Below are positions 35,883 to 44,743 of a stretch of DNA of 64,000 bases, piece by piece. The translations under genes and the position numbers were made by a program. The notes beneath the pieces were generated by a model. The model saw only the letters and a program-made list of their open reading frames with translations, did no database searches and was not told the DNA's origin. How positions within the stretch are numbered: position 1 is the first letter of the stretch; each line of letters starts with the position of its first letter. The stretch is taken from the NCBI RefSeq assembly GCF_026319365.1, contig NZ_JAPDMS010000001.1, positions 994,456 through 1,058,455 of the forward strand, written 5' to 3'. The DNA comes from Methylophaga sp. OBS1 (GTDB lineage: Bacteria > Pseudomonadota > Gammaproteobacteria > Nitrosococcales > Methylophagaceae).

Positions 35883-36431
35883 TTATTTTTTTGCATCCAG
35901 TTCTTTCTGGTAATACTTATGAACCAGTTTATCCTGATTCTCCAGCAGATAGTCGATGCTAGGTTCATTGTTCATCGCTTTTTCCAGCGCGCGACGGGTC
36001 GCTTCACGATGAATGTTGAACAGCGCTTCATGATCCAGATCTTCCACAGTGGTGATGCTTGGGTTCAGCCACACAGAAACGATGATACCCAGATCGTTGA
36101 CCTTTTCTTTAGGGATAGTACCGTTACGAACCGCATCCAGAACACCGTTGGCGATCGCGCCCTGGACGGTACCCATCAGAATATTGGTGTAAGCCGTTTT
36201 CTTAACGGTGACCTTGCTGACCATGATGGTGGCTGGACGAACTTGCATATCGGTGTTCATCAGTGCCAGTACACGAGAATGGCCCTGTACCTGGTCACCC
36301 ATCAGGTTGGCGAAAGCAGTACCGAATGGACCATCCAGTTCACCGATAACTACTTCTGGTTCAGCCGCTGTGAAAGCGGGACCACCACCGACCAGTGCTT
36401 CACCGGTACGCATTACGATTTTATCGCTCAT
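35883..36431 (-). CDS. Formaldehyde-activating enzyme (Fae) family paralogue
   Basis: This 182-residue Fae-fold protein has the GEALVGGGPAF N-terminus, GPFGTAFANLMG, and RPATIMVSKVTVKK, each clearly Fae-like. Classical Fae joins formaldehyde to tetrahydromethanopterin, using a histidine near residue 17 (GNEVAHIDL). Here that segment reads GPAFTAAEPEVVIG, and the first histidine is His51, so the known catalytic histidine is missing. It may therefore be a Fae2/Fae3-type paralogue with another role, for example formaldehyde or pterin sensing or binding. A strong ribosome-binding site (AAGGAG, 8 nt) and a solid terminator suggest high, monocistronic expression. Confidence 0.87.
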   Translation of the reverse strand: MSDKIVMRTGEALVGGGPAFTAAEPEVVIGELDGPFGTAFANLMGDQVQGHSRVLALMNTDMQVRPATIMVSKVTVKKTAYTNILMGTVQGAIANGVLDAVRNGTIPKEKVNDLGIIVSVWLNPSITTVEDLDHEALFNIHREATRRALEKAMNNEPSIDYLLENQDKLVHKYYQKELDAKK

Positions 36432-36786
36432 TAAGATTCTCCTTAAGATTGGACGTAAAAAAATGCACCATTATCCCGCTCTGAGTGACTCGTCGCAACC
36501 CGCGCCCCATCATGTTCGACAAGCGTTGGCAGAGTAATCAACCATATACAGCGGCTTGATGGCAGCTGCAAAACAAAGCCTGGTGGGTAGAAATAATTTG
36601 AGTCTGTCGGAATTAACAGAGCAAAAAGCGATGCCCTGCGCGATTTAATAGCAAACACTGTCTGGCATGAACAAGGCAATACATATTATTGATTATTGAC
36701 AAATTTTGTCCCGGCAGGCACTAAAAGCTTGCTTTATCAGTCAGACAAGGCAAGTTAAACTAGCCTTTTTCCATAAGCTAAAAACC
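36432..36786. promoter_or_regulatory. Divergent region between the Fae-like and truncated-haemoglobin genes
   Basis: These 355 bp hold no gene I support; an open frame on the minus strand looks like chance. A TTGACA at 36696-36701 could be a -35 box for the rightward haemoglobin gene, but no good -10 follows at 17 bp. The Fae-like promoter must lie in the left part. Confidence 0.4.
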
Positions 36787-37188
36787 ATGGCAGATATTGC
36801 AACACCCTACGAGCGCATCGGCGGCGAAGCCGGTGTCAGAAAGCTGTGTCAGACTTTCTACCAGATCATGTGCGAGACAGAGCAGACACAGTTGATCCGC
36901 AGGCTGCACCCCGAAGACATCAGCAGCAGTGAAGAGAAACTGTTTATGTTTCTGAGCGGCTGGCTTGGTGGTCCGCCCCTGTTTACAGACAAGTTCGGTC
37001 ATCCCCGGCTCCGGGCACGACATCTGCCCTTCTCTATCGGTATCGAAGAACGCGACCAATGGCTTTACTGCATGGCACAGGCTCTGAAAACGATGGATCT
37101 TGACCGGCTATTTGCAGAACAATTAATGTCCTCATTTGTACAAACCGCTGACTTCATGCGTAACAGACAGGAGCAAACCACGGGATGA
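36787..37188 (+). CDS. Group 2 truncated haemoglobin
   Basis: This 133-residue 2-over-2 globin has the N-terminal helix PYERIGGEAGVRKLCQTFY, the group 2 motif WLGGPPLFTDKFGHPRLRARHLPF with the proximal histidine in RARH, and the conserved Trp in IEERDQWLYCM. It would bind O2, NO or sulfide. The ATG at 36787 matches the family start; a longer frame from 36706 is not supported. It overlaps the following gene by 4 nt (ATGA). Confidence 0.9.
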   Translation: MADIATPYERIGGEAGVRKLCQTFYQIMCETEQTQLIRRLHPEDISSSEEKLFMFLSGWLGGPPLFTDKFGHPRLRARHLPFSIGIEERDQWLYCMAQALKTMDLDRLFAEQLMSSFVQTADFMRNRQEQTTG

Positions 37189-37937
37189 AAATCGGGGCAT
37201 TGATTATCGGTGATGAAATCCTATCCGGTAAAAGACAGGATCGTCATTTTGCACATTTACAGGAAGTGCTCGCCGCACGTGGACTGGAGCTCAGCTGGAG
37301 CCTCATCGTCGGTGATGATGCCGCCGATCTCGAGCGTGCCATGCGCTTTTCAATGGCGAGTGATGATTTGGTCTTCAGTTTTGGCGGCATCGGCGCAACC
37401 CCGGATGACCGCACCCGCCAGACCGCTGCACTGGTTAAAGGTGTGCCCCTGGTGCCACATCCTGAAGCGGTCAAGGAAATCGAGGACAAGTTCGGTGAAG
37501 CGGCTTACCCCAATCGTATTCTGATGGGACACCTGCCCGAAGGCTGCAGGCTGATTCCCAACCCGGTGAACCGCGTGGCGGGTTTCAGCGTCGATAATCA
37601 TCACTTTATGCCTGGCTTTCCGGAGATGGCCTGGCCGATGGTGGAATGGTTGCTCGACAACGAATATGCCCATTTGCGTGATCTGCGACCACGCAGTGAA
37701 CGTATTATCCGCATTACCAGGGGGCGCGAGTCCGACCTGCTGCATACCATGAATCAAATTGTCGATGACTATCCTGATCTGCTTTTATCCAGCCTGCCTC
37801 ACTTGGGCGATGAGCCCTATATCCTGTTCAGCCTGCGCGGTGATGAACAGCAGGTGGAACAGGCCATGGCCGTGATGATTGCCGAAATCGAGAAGTCCGG
37901 GTTTATCTGGGATGATCAGGCTGGCGGCAGAAAGTAA
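37185..37937 (+). CDS. CinA N-terminal/MoaB-like molybdopterin-binding-fold protein
   Basis: This 250-residue protein has the molybdopterin-binding fold: IGALIIGDEILSGKRQD, FSFGGIGATPDDRTRQTAA, and MPGFPEMAWPM. It lacks the C-terminal NMN-deamidase domain of full CinA. Such short CinA-like proteins have no proven role; FAD or ADP-ribose pyrophosphatase activity is known for some relatives. It is translationally coupled to the haemoglobin gene. It overlaps the convergent AEC gene by 22 bp. Confidence 0.85.
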   Translation: MKIGALIIGDEILSGKRQDRHFAHLQEVLAARGLELSWSLIVGDDAADLERAMRFSMASDDLVFSFGGIGATPDDRTRQTAALVKGVPLVPHPEAVKEIEDKFGEAAYPNRILMGHLPEGCRLIPNPVNRVAGFSVDNHHFMPGFPEMAWPMVEWLLDNEYAHLRDLRPRSERIIRITRGRESDLLHTMNQIVDDYPDLLLSSLPHLGDEPYILFSLRGDEQQVEQAMAVMIAEIEKSGFIWDDQAGGRK

Positions 37938-38836
37938 AACCAGACTGTCAGCGTCAATACGCTGAGGACTGTGGTCAGGAAAACCGCTGCAGCATAAATC
38001 GCACTGTCGAGACCATACCGCTCACAAATTACAATCCCGAATATCATGGTCGGCATCGCGGCCAGTAATACCACAGCGGTGGAAATATCCTGTGGCATAG
38101 ACAGGCCATGACTGACAACAAACGCCACAATAGGCGCTATCAGCAATGAAATCACGCCGACCGGTAACAACATCGGCAAAAATTTCAGGCGCATCGTATC
38201 CCAGCGGATACTCATTCCCAGCGCGATCAGCATCAATGGCACCACGCCGCCCGATAGCGTCGATAAGGTGTTGTGAACGAGTTCTGGTCTGGGGACGTCC
38301 AAGATATTCAACAGCATGGCCACAGCCACAGCCCAGAGCGGAGGTACTTTTCGCAACTCACGCAAGGGGTGAACTTCCCGACCGTCCGCACCAAAATGAT
38401 TAGCCATTAAAATGCCCAGGGTCAGCAGTACCGGTGTACAGGCGAATAAATCAAATTGAAGTACAACTGAATTACTCCATTTACCCAGTACCTGATCAGT
38501 GACCGGTAGCCCCAGATAAGTCGCATTGGGAAATACGGCGGCCAGTAGTAAGGCTCCTTTTGTCGGCCGGCTGGTCTCGAAAAAACGGAGTACCAAAATC
38601 ATCAGCAAAGCAGAGACCGCCAAGGTCGATAAAGCGACCAGCGAAATTTTCATTGAAGTGAGATCAATCGGCGCGCCCCAGATGACATCCAACACCAGTG
38701 CCGGCAGCAAAATATAAAATACCAGATCAGTCAAAGCCCGGCGGTGAGCCAGCGCGGGGATATGCCTGGGAGCCAACAATCGCCAGAGTGTGCCAAAGGC
38801 AATCAGCAGCCCCATCTGCAACATGGTCGACAACAT
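37916..38836 (-). CDS. AEC-family (auxin efflux carrier type) transporter
   Basis: This 306-residue membrane protein has about ten TM segments in two halves. Family motifs are AVFPNATYLGLPV (about 101-113) and the mirrored AAMPTMIFGIVICERYGLD near residue 265. Bacterial AEC proteins move organic acids such as malonate or malate. The substrate cannot be assigned. It is monocistronic. Confidence 0.88.
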   Translation of the reverse strand: MLSTMLQMGLLIAFGTLWRLLAPRHIPALAHRRALTDLVFYILLPALVLDVIWGAPIDLTSMKISLVALSTLAVSALLMILVLRFFETSRPTKGALLLAAVFPNATYLGLPVTDQVLGKWSNSVVLQFDLFACTPVLLTLGILMANHFGADGREVHPLRELRKVPPLWAVAVAMLLNILDVPRPELVHNTLSTLSGGVVPLMLIALGMSIRWDTMRLKFLPMLLPVGVISLLIAPIVAFVVSHGLSMPQDISTAVVLLAAMPTMIFGIVICERYGLDSAIYAAAVFLTTVLSVLTLTVWFYFLPPA

Positions 38837-39045
38837 GCCATTCGCCTTGCGGGGAGAAAAACTGATCCTAGCAACCGCTGCACTAAAACAAAAGCGCTGT
38901 GAATGCCCGAATCACCTTGCCTGATGCTGGTTGGCAGCGTATCTTTAACTGAATTTCATCATTAACTTGAGATAGACCAGAAGGATAGCGAAGGTTTATC
39001 AGATGGTGAATTAATTCTGCATTGGCCTGTTTCGAGGAACGCATT

Positions 39046-40944
39046 ATGTCTCTGTCCAAGCAACTCCTGATCCTGATCAGTCTGATTTTCCTGATTGTCT
39101 TCTCGGTCAGCTTTTATTTAAGCATGAACAATATTCGCAATTACCTGGAGGTGGAATCTCAGATTCATGTTCAGGATACCGCTACCTCGCTGGGTTTATC
39201 TTTGAGCCCGCATATGACTGATGAGCAGGATCCTATCTTGCAGACAATGATGAATGCCATCTTTGATATGGGCTATTACAAGGAAATGCGCCTGGAAAAT
39301 GTGGATGGTGAAAACCTGGTCACACTGACCAATCCAGTACAGATGGAAGGCGTACCCGACTGGCTGATAAGACTGTTACCGATGAAAACTGCCACAGCGC
39401 GAACTGAGATCAGCTCGGGCTGGAATATTTCCGGCAGCCTGTATGTCACCAGCAACCCTTCCTACGCCTATCTCAAACTGTACGAACAAGCCAAGGAGAC
39501 GCTGCTTTATTCCCTGTTTATTTTCCTAGCGGCCTTCCTGCTGTTAATGCTGGTACTGCGATTGACGCTTCAACCACTGCGAGACATACAGAAACAGGCT
39601 AATGAGATTTCCAGTGGTAATTTCACCACAATTAACAGGCTGCCCTGGACCACCGAGGTGCGCCATGTCGCGAACTCAATGAATGGCATGTCACGTAAAA
39701 TCGGCGATACCATTGCCCGGCTGAATACCCGCCTCGACTCACTCAGTGACAGCCTGAAACGCGACCCTCTGACCCGTCTGCTCAATCAGGCAACATTCAG
39801 TGTCGATGTCAAACGCGCCCTCTCTGCGGGTAGTCATGGTTATGTGCTGTATTTCAAATTTGATGATCTCGCTGCCATTAGCAAAGAACTGGGCAATCAG
39901 AAAGTCGATAAATTACTGCAGTCATTCGCCGAACTACTGCGTAAAAATGCCCCTGAAGAGGCTGATGTCTACCGTCTTTACGGCTCTGAATTTGCATTGA
40001 TCAGCCCAGACTCAGATGTGAATTCGGTCACAGCTTTGGCTGAAAGACTCAAGCACGATATCAATGAGTTAGGTCAACGCTATGAGCTGGATGACATGGT
40101 GCATACCGGTATTGTGTATTTCGATAAGACCAGTGAATTTGATCGCCTGATGCCGGCCTTGATCGAAGCTTATGAACAGGCCAGAAACATTGGTCAGAAT
40201 GCCTATTTCATCAAGCAGGACAGCATCAGCTCGATGACTGAACAGGCCTGGCGCGAAGCCATCGTCCATGCTATCGACAACAACACACCTGAAATCACTT
40301 TCACGGCTGAAGCTTATAATTACAATACCGATATTCCCCTCAAGGTGATGCAGGAAGCCTTTACCGTGGTCAAAGACGCCAGCGGCAAGGCGCTGTCCAT
40401 CGGTACCTTCTTCTCCGTTGCACAAGAGTTTGATCTGGCTGAAGATCTGGACAAAGTCATCGTCAACAAAATCATTCTCAAAATGGAAGCCGAAAACATC
40501 ACCACGCCGGTTACCATCAACCTGTCAATGCCATCGGTGTCATCGCTGGCATTCCACCGCTGGCTCAAAGCCCGTATGGAACAAACCAGCCTGGCTAATC
40601 ATCTGTTGGCTTTTTCGGTGACCGCTTATGCCGCAGCCAAGGATATTGCGGCCTTCGACAGTTTCAGCAGCTTTGTCGAGTCTCAGGGAGCAACCGTGCT
40701 GTTAAAACGTTATTCCTCCGACATCATCCCTGTCGAAATGCTGCATGATCTGCACATCGACTATATACGACTGGCGCGGGATCTGACACATAACATCCGA
40801 GGCAATGCCAGCAAGCCAGACTTCCTTGAGCTGATTCAGGAAGTATCGAGCCTGATTGAAATTAAGGTGCTGGCTGAATCGGTAGAAGCCGATGAGGACT
40901 TTGAGATTGTGAAACAGACCGGCTTGTTTGGTATCAGTCGCTGA
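39046..40944 (+). CDS. lapD: LapD-like cyclic-di-GMP receptor (degenerate GGDEF-EAL)
   Basis: This protein of about 632 residues has TM1 (about 7-25), a LapD/MoxY-type periplasmic domain (to about 150), TM2, a HAMP segment (LQPLRDIQKQANEISSGNF), a GGDEF domain and an EAL domain. The catalytic motifs are lost: GGDEF reads YGSEF, and no EAL triplet is present at FTAEAYNYN. So it should bind rather than make or break c-di-GMP. In the Lap system it holds the LapG protease when c-di-GMP is high. The ATG at 39046 has GAGGAAC upstream. lapG follows after 20 nt. Confidence 0.9.
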   Translation: MSLSKQLLILISLIFLIVFSVSFYLSMNNIRNYLEVESQIHVQDTATSLGLSLSPHMTDEQDPILQTMMNAIFDMGYYKEMRLENVDGENLVTLTNPVQMEGVPDWLIRLLPMKTATARTEISSGWNISGSLYVTSNPSYAYLKLYEQAKETLLYSLFIFLAAFLLLMLVLRLTLQPLRDIQKQANEISSGNFTTINRLPWTTEVRHVANSMNGMSRKIGDTIARLNTRLDSLSDSLKRDPLTRLLNQATFSVDVKRALSAGSHGYVLYFKFDDLAAISKELGNQKVDKLLQSFAELLRKNAPEEADVYRLYGSEFALISPDSDVNSVTALAERLKHDINELGQRYELDDMVHTGIVYFDKTSEFDRLMPALIEAYEQARNIGQNAYFIKQDSISSMTEQAWREAIVHAIDNNTPEITFTAEAYNYNTDIPLKVMQEAFTVVKDASGKALSIGTFFSVAQEFDLAEDLDKVIVNKIILKMEAENITTPVTINLSMPSVSSLAFHRWLKARMEQTSLANHLLAFSVTAYAAAKDIAAFDSFSSFVESQGATVLLKRYSSDIIPVEMLHDLHIDYIRLARDLTHNIRGNASKPDFLELIQEVSSLIEIKVLAESVEADEDFEIVKQTGLFGISR

Positions 40945-40964
40945 GTCTGATCGCCGGGGATTAA

Positions 40965-41630
40965 ATGCGTCTTTACCGTCACAGTCTGATAACGCTGCTA
41001 CTGGCTTCGCTGCTGTTTGCCCTGCCGGGCATCGCCAAGCTCAATATCAGCGATGAAGTACTGGCCCGCATCGAAAGCCAGTACAATAAATTCGCGCGCA
41101 AACGCGTTGAAGGCTGGCGTGAACTGGTAGACGATCCGGCCAATCACGACTTACCGGAAAAAGAAAAGTTGGAACTGGTCAATCAATTCTTCAACAGTAA
41201 CGTGCAGTTTATTAACGATATCGATTTGTGGCAGAAAAAAGATTACTGGGCGACGCCACTGGAAATGCTGTCTATCGGTGCCGGCGACTGTGAAGACTAC
41301 TCAATTGCCAAATACTTCACCCTCAAAGAGCTGGGCGTCGATGAAGGCAAGCTGAGAATCACCTATGTTAAGGCCATTGAAATCGATCAGGCACACATGG
41401 TGCTGACCTACTTTGAAACCAAGCGCTCAGTACCGCTGGTACTCGATAACCTGATTACCGATATCAAACCGGCCAGCCGCCGCAATGATCTGGTGCCGGT
41501 CTACAGCTTTAACGGTACTGGACTGTGGCTGGCCAAATCCCGTGGTGAAGGCCAGCGGGTTGGCGAAGCTTCCAAACTCTCGCTATGGAATGATCTGGAG
41601 AGACGGATGAAGGAACAGGCACTGCAATAA
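40965..41630 (+). CDS. lapG: LapG periplasmic cysteine protease (BTLCP family)
   Basis: This 221-residue protein has a signal peptide (to about residue 24). The catalytic triad is visible: Cys109 in GAGDCEDYSIAKY, His144 in DQAHMVLTY and Asp161 in LVLDNL, with spacing like that of Pseudomonas LapG. It releases a large LapA/BapA-type adhesin from the cell surface when LapD lets it go. No adhesin or type I secretion genes are in this window. A GGGG-rich ribosome-binding site precedes the ATG. Confidence 0.92.
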   Translation: MRLYRHSLITLLLASLLFALPGIAKLNISDEVLARIESQYNKFARKRVEGWRELVDDPANHDLPEKEKLELVNQFFNSNVQFINDIDLWQKKDYWATPLEMLSIGAGDCEDYSIAKYFTLKELGVDEGKLRITYVKAIEIDQAHMVLTYFETKRSVPLVLDNLITDIKPASRRNDLVPVYSFNGTGLWLAKSRGEGQRVGEASKLSLWNDLERRMKEQALQ

Positions 41631-41631
41631 G

Positions 41632-42315
41632 CTAGAATTCGTATTCAGCCAGTAGTCGCAATGTAGCATCCGGCGTTTTTTTACTGAGACCGAGCAGAAT
41701 GCCAGTTTCCCAATGTAACTTTTTACCGGGACCGAAGCGGATATCTCCCATCGCAACGGGTCCCAATGCCCGGGTATTTTCACCACCATAAAACTCAATC
41801 GCCGGCTCAAACTCGGGTGAAAGACGATAACGGGTTTGCAGGGCGACAGCTGTTTCAAACTCATCCTTGATCTGATTACCCCATTCGTATTCCAACCAGA
41901 AATTGGCTGCCCCGACCCACCTGCCCCACTGTTTCTCCATTAACAGGGCAGTGGCCAGCTCCCATTCATCTTGGTGATGGGCTTTTTCCAGTTCAACCAG
42001 CATGCCCCAGTCAACTGGATATTCGCCCTGCTCGGTCAGTTGGATCCGCGTTTCCAGTTCATAGCCTTCCAGTCGGAAAGTATCGCCCTCTTCAACTGCC
42101 AGCAGATAACCCTCGACAAAGACCCGATCATTTAAGGATTGTCCGATACCCAACCGCTGCAAGTGATCACCGTCCGCAGCCACCATCCGCCATTCCACTT
42201 CCCGCTCCAGTGGCTGAACATAAGGGTGATAGACCTTATCAATGGCAAGGTCATCCGCCATCACCAGTCCGGGAAGCATCAATACTGGCACGATGATGAG
42301 ACGGATGAATTTCAT
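41632..42315 (-). CDS. Outer-membrane beta-barrel-like protein at the end of the FTR1 operon
   Basis: This 227-residue protein has a signal peptide (to about residue 20, LVMADD). The mature part is a series of alternating, aromatic-rich strands ending in a terminal Phe (RLLAEYEF), the usual outer-membrane insertion signal. I recognise no named family. It overlaps the start of the FTR1 gene end by 4 nt, so an outer-membrane role in iron or product passage is inferred from position. The stop lies 1 bp from the convergent lapG stop. Confidence 0.72.
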   Translation of the reverse strand: MKFIRLIIVPVLMLPGLVMADDLAIDKVYHPYVQPLEREVEWRMVAADGDHLQRLGIGQSLNDRVFVEGYLLAVEEGDTFRLEGYELETRIQLTEQGEYPVDWGMLVELEKAHHQDEWELATALLMEKQWGRWVGAANFWLEYEWGNQIKDEFETAVALQTRYRLSPEFEPAIEFYGGENTRALGPVAMGDIRFGPGKKLHWETGILLGLSKKTPDATLRLLAEYEF

Positions 42316-43094
42316 GATGACTTTCCTCTGAACATAAAACTGATAGCAGCAGCTACAACCAGCAGGACTATACTGCAGAAATAAGCCGCAGCCTGCTGCG
42401 GTGCCGGTGTTGCTTCATAGCCGACAAGAGCATAGAGCAATTGGCCTACCGCTGATCGTTCACTGATAATCGCAGAACTGTCCCACACCGGTGCGCTGGC
42501 GGCGATGTAGTCTGCCTGGATCATAAATTCGACTGCCTGCGCTACCATGCTGCCACCAATCAGCAGCAGAATCAGGTAACCCAGCCAGATACCATGGCTG
42601 GTGCGCATATTGACCAGCAGATAGTAAAAAAACACGCCAACACTGAGTCCAATGCCGGCACCAACGGCACTGCCCATTAATACCGGGCTGAGTAAATCCG
42701 GAATACCGATAAAGCCTTTAATGTAAAGGATGATTTCAGAGCCTTCGCGAACAATAGCGGTGATAACGGCCAGTACGATGGTCATAAGATTGATGCGTCG
42801 CCACATGGGGTGTGCCTGATGGGGCACAGTGATCATAAATATCAGTAAGGCAAGGAAAATCACGCTGTGTAATACAGCGTTAAGTACCTCTTGCCCCGTG
42901 CCCTCCATCGCCATTGAGATCGCGCTGAGATTCACCGCGTAGATATACGCGCCGCTGAAACCGATTATCAAAGCCAGCAACATCCACCACAGATTACGGT
43001 TCAGCAGCTGACTCAGCGCCAGAAACACACTGATGATCAATGCCGCTTCCAGCACTTCGCGCAGAATAATAATGACTGCATTCAATAACATCAC
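42312..43094 (-). CDS. FTR1-family iron permease
   Basis: This 260-residue, seven-TM permease has both FTR1 iron-binding REXXE motifs: REVLE at 12-16 and REGSE at 116-120. EfeU-type relatives import ferric iron after oxidation. It lies 1 nt after the cupredoxin gene and overlaps the barrel-protein gene. The usual EfeO/EfeB partners are absent; only a cupredoxin stands in. It shares its operon with a diiron-oxidase gene further upstream. Confidence 0.92.
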   Translation of the reverse strand: MMLLNAVIIILREVLEAALIISVFLALSQLLNRNLWWMLLALIIGFSGAYIYAVNLSAISMAMEGTGQEVLNAVLHSVIFLALLIFMITVPHQAHPMWRRINLMTIVLAVITAIVREGSEIILYIKGFIGIPDLLSPVLMGSAVGAGIGLSVGVFFYYLLVNMRTSHGIWLGYLILLLIGGSMVAQAVEFMIQADYIAASAPVWDSSAIISERSAVGQLLYALVGYEATPAPQQAAAYFCSIVLLVVAAAISFMFRGKSS

Positions 43095-43095
43095 A

Positions 43096-43443
43096 TCACT
43101 CCGCGATCACTTTGCCCTGGGCGGTTTTTGGGAAAAACTCGCCGAAGAAGGGATATTCACCGGCCGGTAGCGGGCCGATAAAAATAATGGCTTCGCTGTG
43201 ACCGGCAATCACCTTTTCCCGGTTTAGTTCATAGCTCTCGAATTCTTCTGCCGTCGGGTCCAGGTTTTTTACCAGCAATTTAACCTTGGTATCAGCCGGA
43301 ATCCGCACCTCATCAGGGAAGAACAAATGATCCTTGATCTCGATTTCAATCACCGGCGGCCCTGCCATAACCAGCGGTGACAGACAGCATAAACTCAGCA
43401 GAATAAAAAGTTGTTTCAATTTAGCTTTCCCCCGGAAACTCAA
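43096..43443 (-). CDS. Periplasmic cupredoxin-like protein (EfeO N-domain type)
   Basis: This protein of 107-115 residues has a signal peptide (LFILLSLCC to LVMAG) and a cupredoxin-1 beta-sandwich: IEIEIKDHLFFPDEVRIPADTKVKLLVKNLDPTAEEFES. The glutamate-rich loop (EEFESYELNRE) matches EfeO cupredoxins that help oxidise or bind iron. It starts at ATG 43443 inside the kinase gene, or more likely at TTG 43419, one nt after the kinase stop, with GGGGGAAA upstream. It feeds the FTR1 permease by context. Confidence 0.85.
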   Translation of the reverse strand: MSFRGKAKLKQLFILLSLCCLSPLVMAGPPVIEIEIKDHLFFPDEVRIPADTKVKLLVKNLDPTAEEFESYELNREKVIAGHSEAIIFIGPLPAGEYPFFGEFFPKTAQGKVIAE

Positions 43444-44743
43444 TGGTCACGCCCAGCCCCTGCCCCAGCGATGAGGGTCCGAGCTGTATCCGGGCATGAT
43501 GCAAATCGACGATGTGACTGACAATGGTGAGCCCCAGACCGCAACCGAGTTCGCCACTGTCGTGCCTGTCGCCATCAACCCGATAAAAACGCTCAAATAC
43601 CCGCTGGTACTGTTCAGCCGGGATGCCGGGGCCGGAGTCTTCGACTTTGAGCTCTACCCTGTTGTCAAGCAGCCGCACGCTGACCCGGATTTCCCCACCC
43701 GGGGGCGTATATTTGTTGGCATTGCTTAATAAATTCTGTAGCAGGGTTTCCAGTGCAAACCGATTCCCAGGTATCAAGGCGGGCTCGCCATCCAGTGATA
43801 TGTTCTGCTGCTTGCGCTCAAAACGGGCAAAATCAGTGGCAATCACTGTCTGCGCCAGCTTGTAGAGATCGACCGATTCGAAACGGTCTGATGCCTGGTC
43901 CGGTGAGCTTCGGTACAGGGCCAGAATCTGTTCAATCAGATGCCCCATGCGTTCAATACCGGCCTTGAGCAGGGCCACGTCCTCATCTCCCTCCCCCAAG
44001 CGTTGTTTCAGATTATATAAATGCACTTTGAGTACACTGATGGGGGTTCTCAGCTCATGCGCTGCATCAGAAGCAAAGCGCTGTTCCCGGTGAAAAGCAT
44101 CATCCAGTCTGCCCAGCAGAGCATTGGTATTGGAAACAACCGTCATCAGTTCATAAGGCACTCTTTCCAATTGAATCGGACTCAGATCATCAGTCCTTTT
44201 AGCGCGGACCTGGTCAGCAAACTGTTTGAGCGGTTTCAGACCGATGCCGACGGCCAGCCATATAATCAATGCGGCGACCGGTATACCAATCACAATGGGC
44301 AACAAGGATTCCAGTACCACCTCCTCAGCCAGGCTATAGCGAATATCGATACGCTCTGCCACCACAATCCAGCGGTTCAGATGCTGATCACGGTAGACAA
44401 AGTTACGCCAGCGATAACTATCGAAGTTGATCTCATGAAAACCTTCACTGAGTTCGCCGGTGACAAACCCGGGCGCATTTCGGGATCGCGTGAGCAACTG
44501 CCTGCTGTCACTGTCCCAAATCTGAAAATAGGTGAACGGCGTCTGCTGTTCGGCAATCCCCTGCTGAATCGCCTGCTCGGAATTTGCAGAAGCAATCAGT
44601 CTCGCTGTGCTCGCCAGCCTCGAGTCAAACAGGCTCTGCGCCTTTTCCATACTGGACTGATAACCATGTAGCAAGGCGACAAAATTCACCAGCGTGATCG
44701 TCGCCAGCAGCGATAGCAGCAGGAACAGGCGTATCGACTTCAT
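43421..44743 (-). CDS. QseC-like sensor histidine kinase
   Basis: This 440-residue kinase has TM1 (about 5-26), a periplasmic sensor (about 27-145), TM2 (about 146-167) and a HAMP region. The H-box is FASDAAHELRTPISVLK (His229), followed by the N-box LLSNANKYTP and the G-boxes VEDSGPGIP and GLGLTIV. It resembles QseC/PmrB-type kinases. The signal is unknown; iron is a candidate given the downstream permease. It overlaps the regulator gene by 4 nt. Confidence 0.92.
   Translation of the reverse strand: MKSIRLFLLLSLLATITLVNFVALLHGYQSSMEKAQSLFDSRLASTARLIASANSEQAIQQGIAEQQTPFTYFQIWDSDSRQLLTRSRNAPGFVTGELSEGFHEINFDSYRWRNFVYRDQHLNRWIVVAERIDIRYSLAEEVVLESLLPIVIGIPVAALIIWLAVGIGLKPLKQFADQVRAKRTDDLSPIQLERVPYELMTVVSNTNALLGRLDDAFHREQRFASDAAHELRTPISVLKVHLYNLKQRLGEGDEDVALLKAGIERMGHLIEQILALYRSSPDQASDRFESVDLYKLAQTVIATDFARFERKQQNISLDGEPALIPGNRFALETLLQNLLSNANKYTPPGGEIRVSVRLLDNRVELKVEDSGPGIPAEQYQRVFERFYRVDGDRHDSGELGCGLGLTIVSHIVDLHHARIQLGPSSLGQGLGVTIEFPGES

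Noticed and set aside
36443..36679. Leftward frame of 78 codons upstream of the Fae-like gene
   Set aside because: Composition looks random, and it occupies the expected promoter region.
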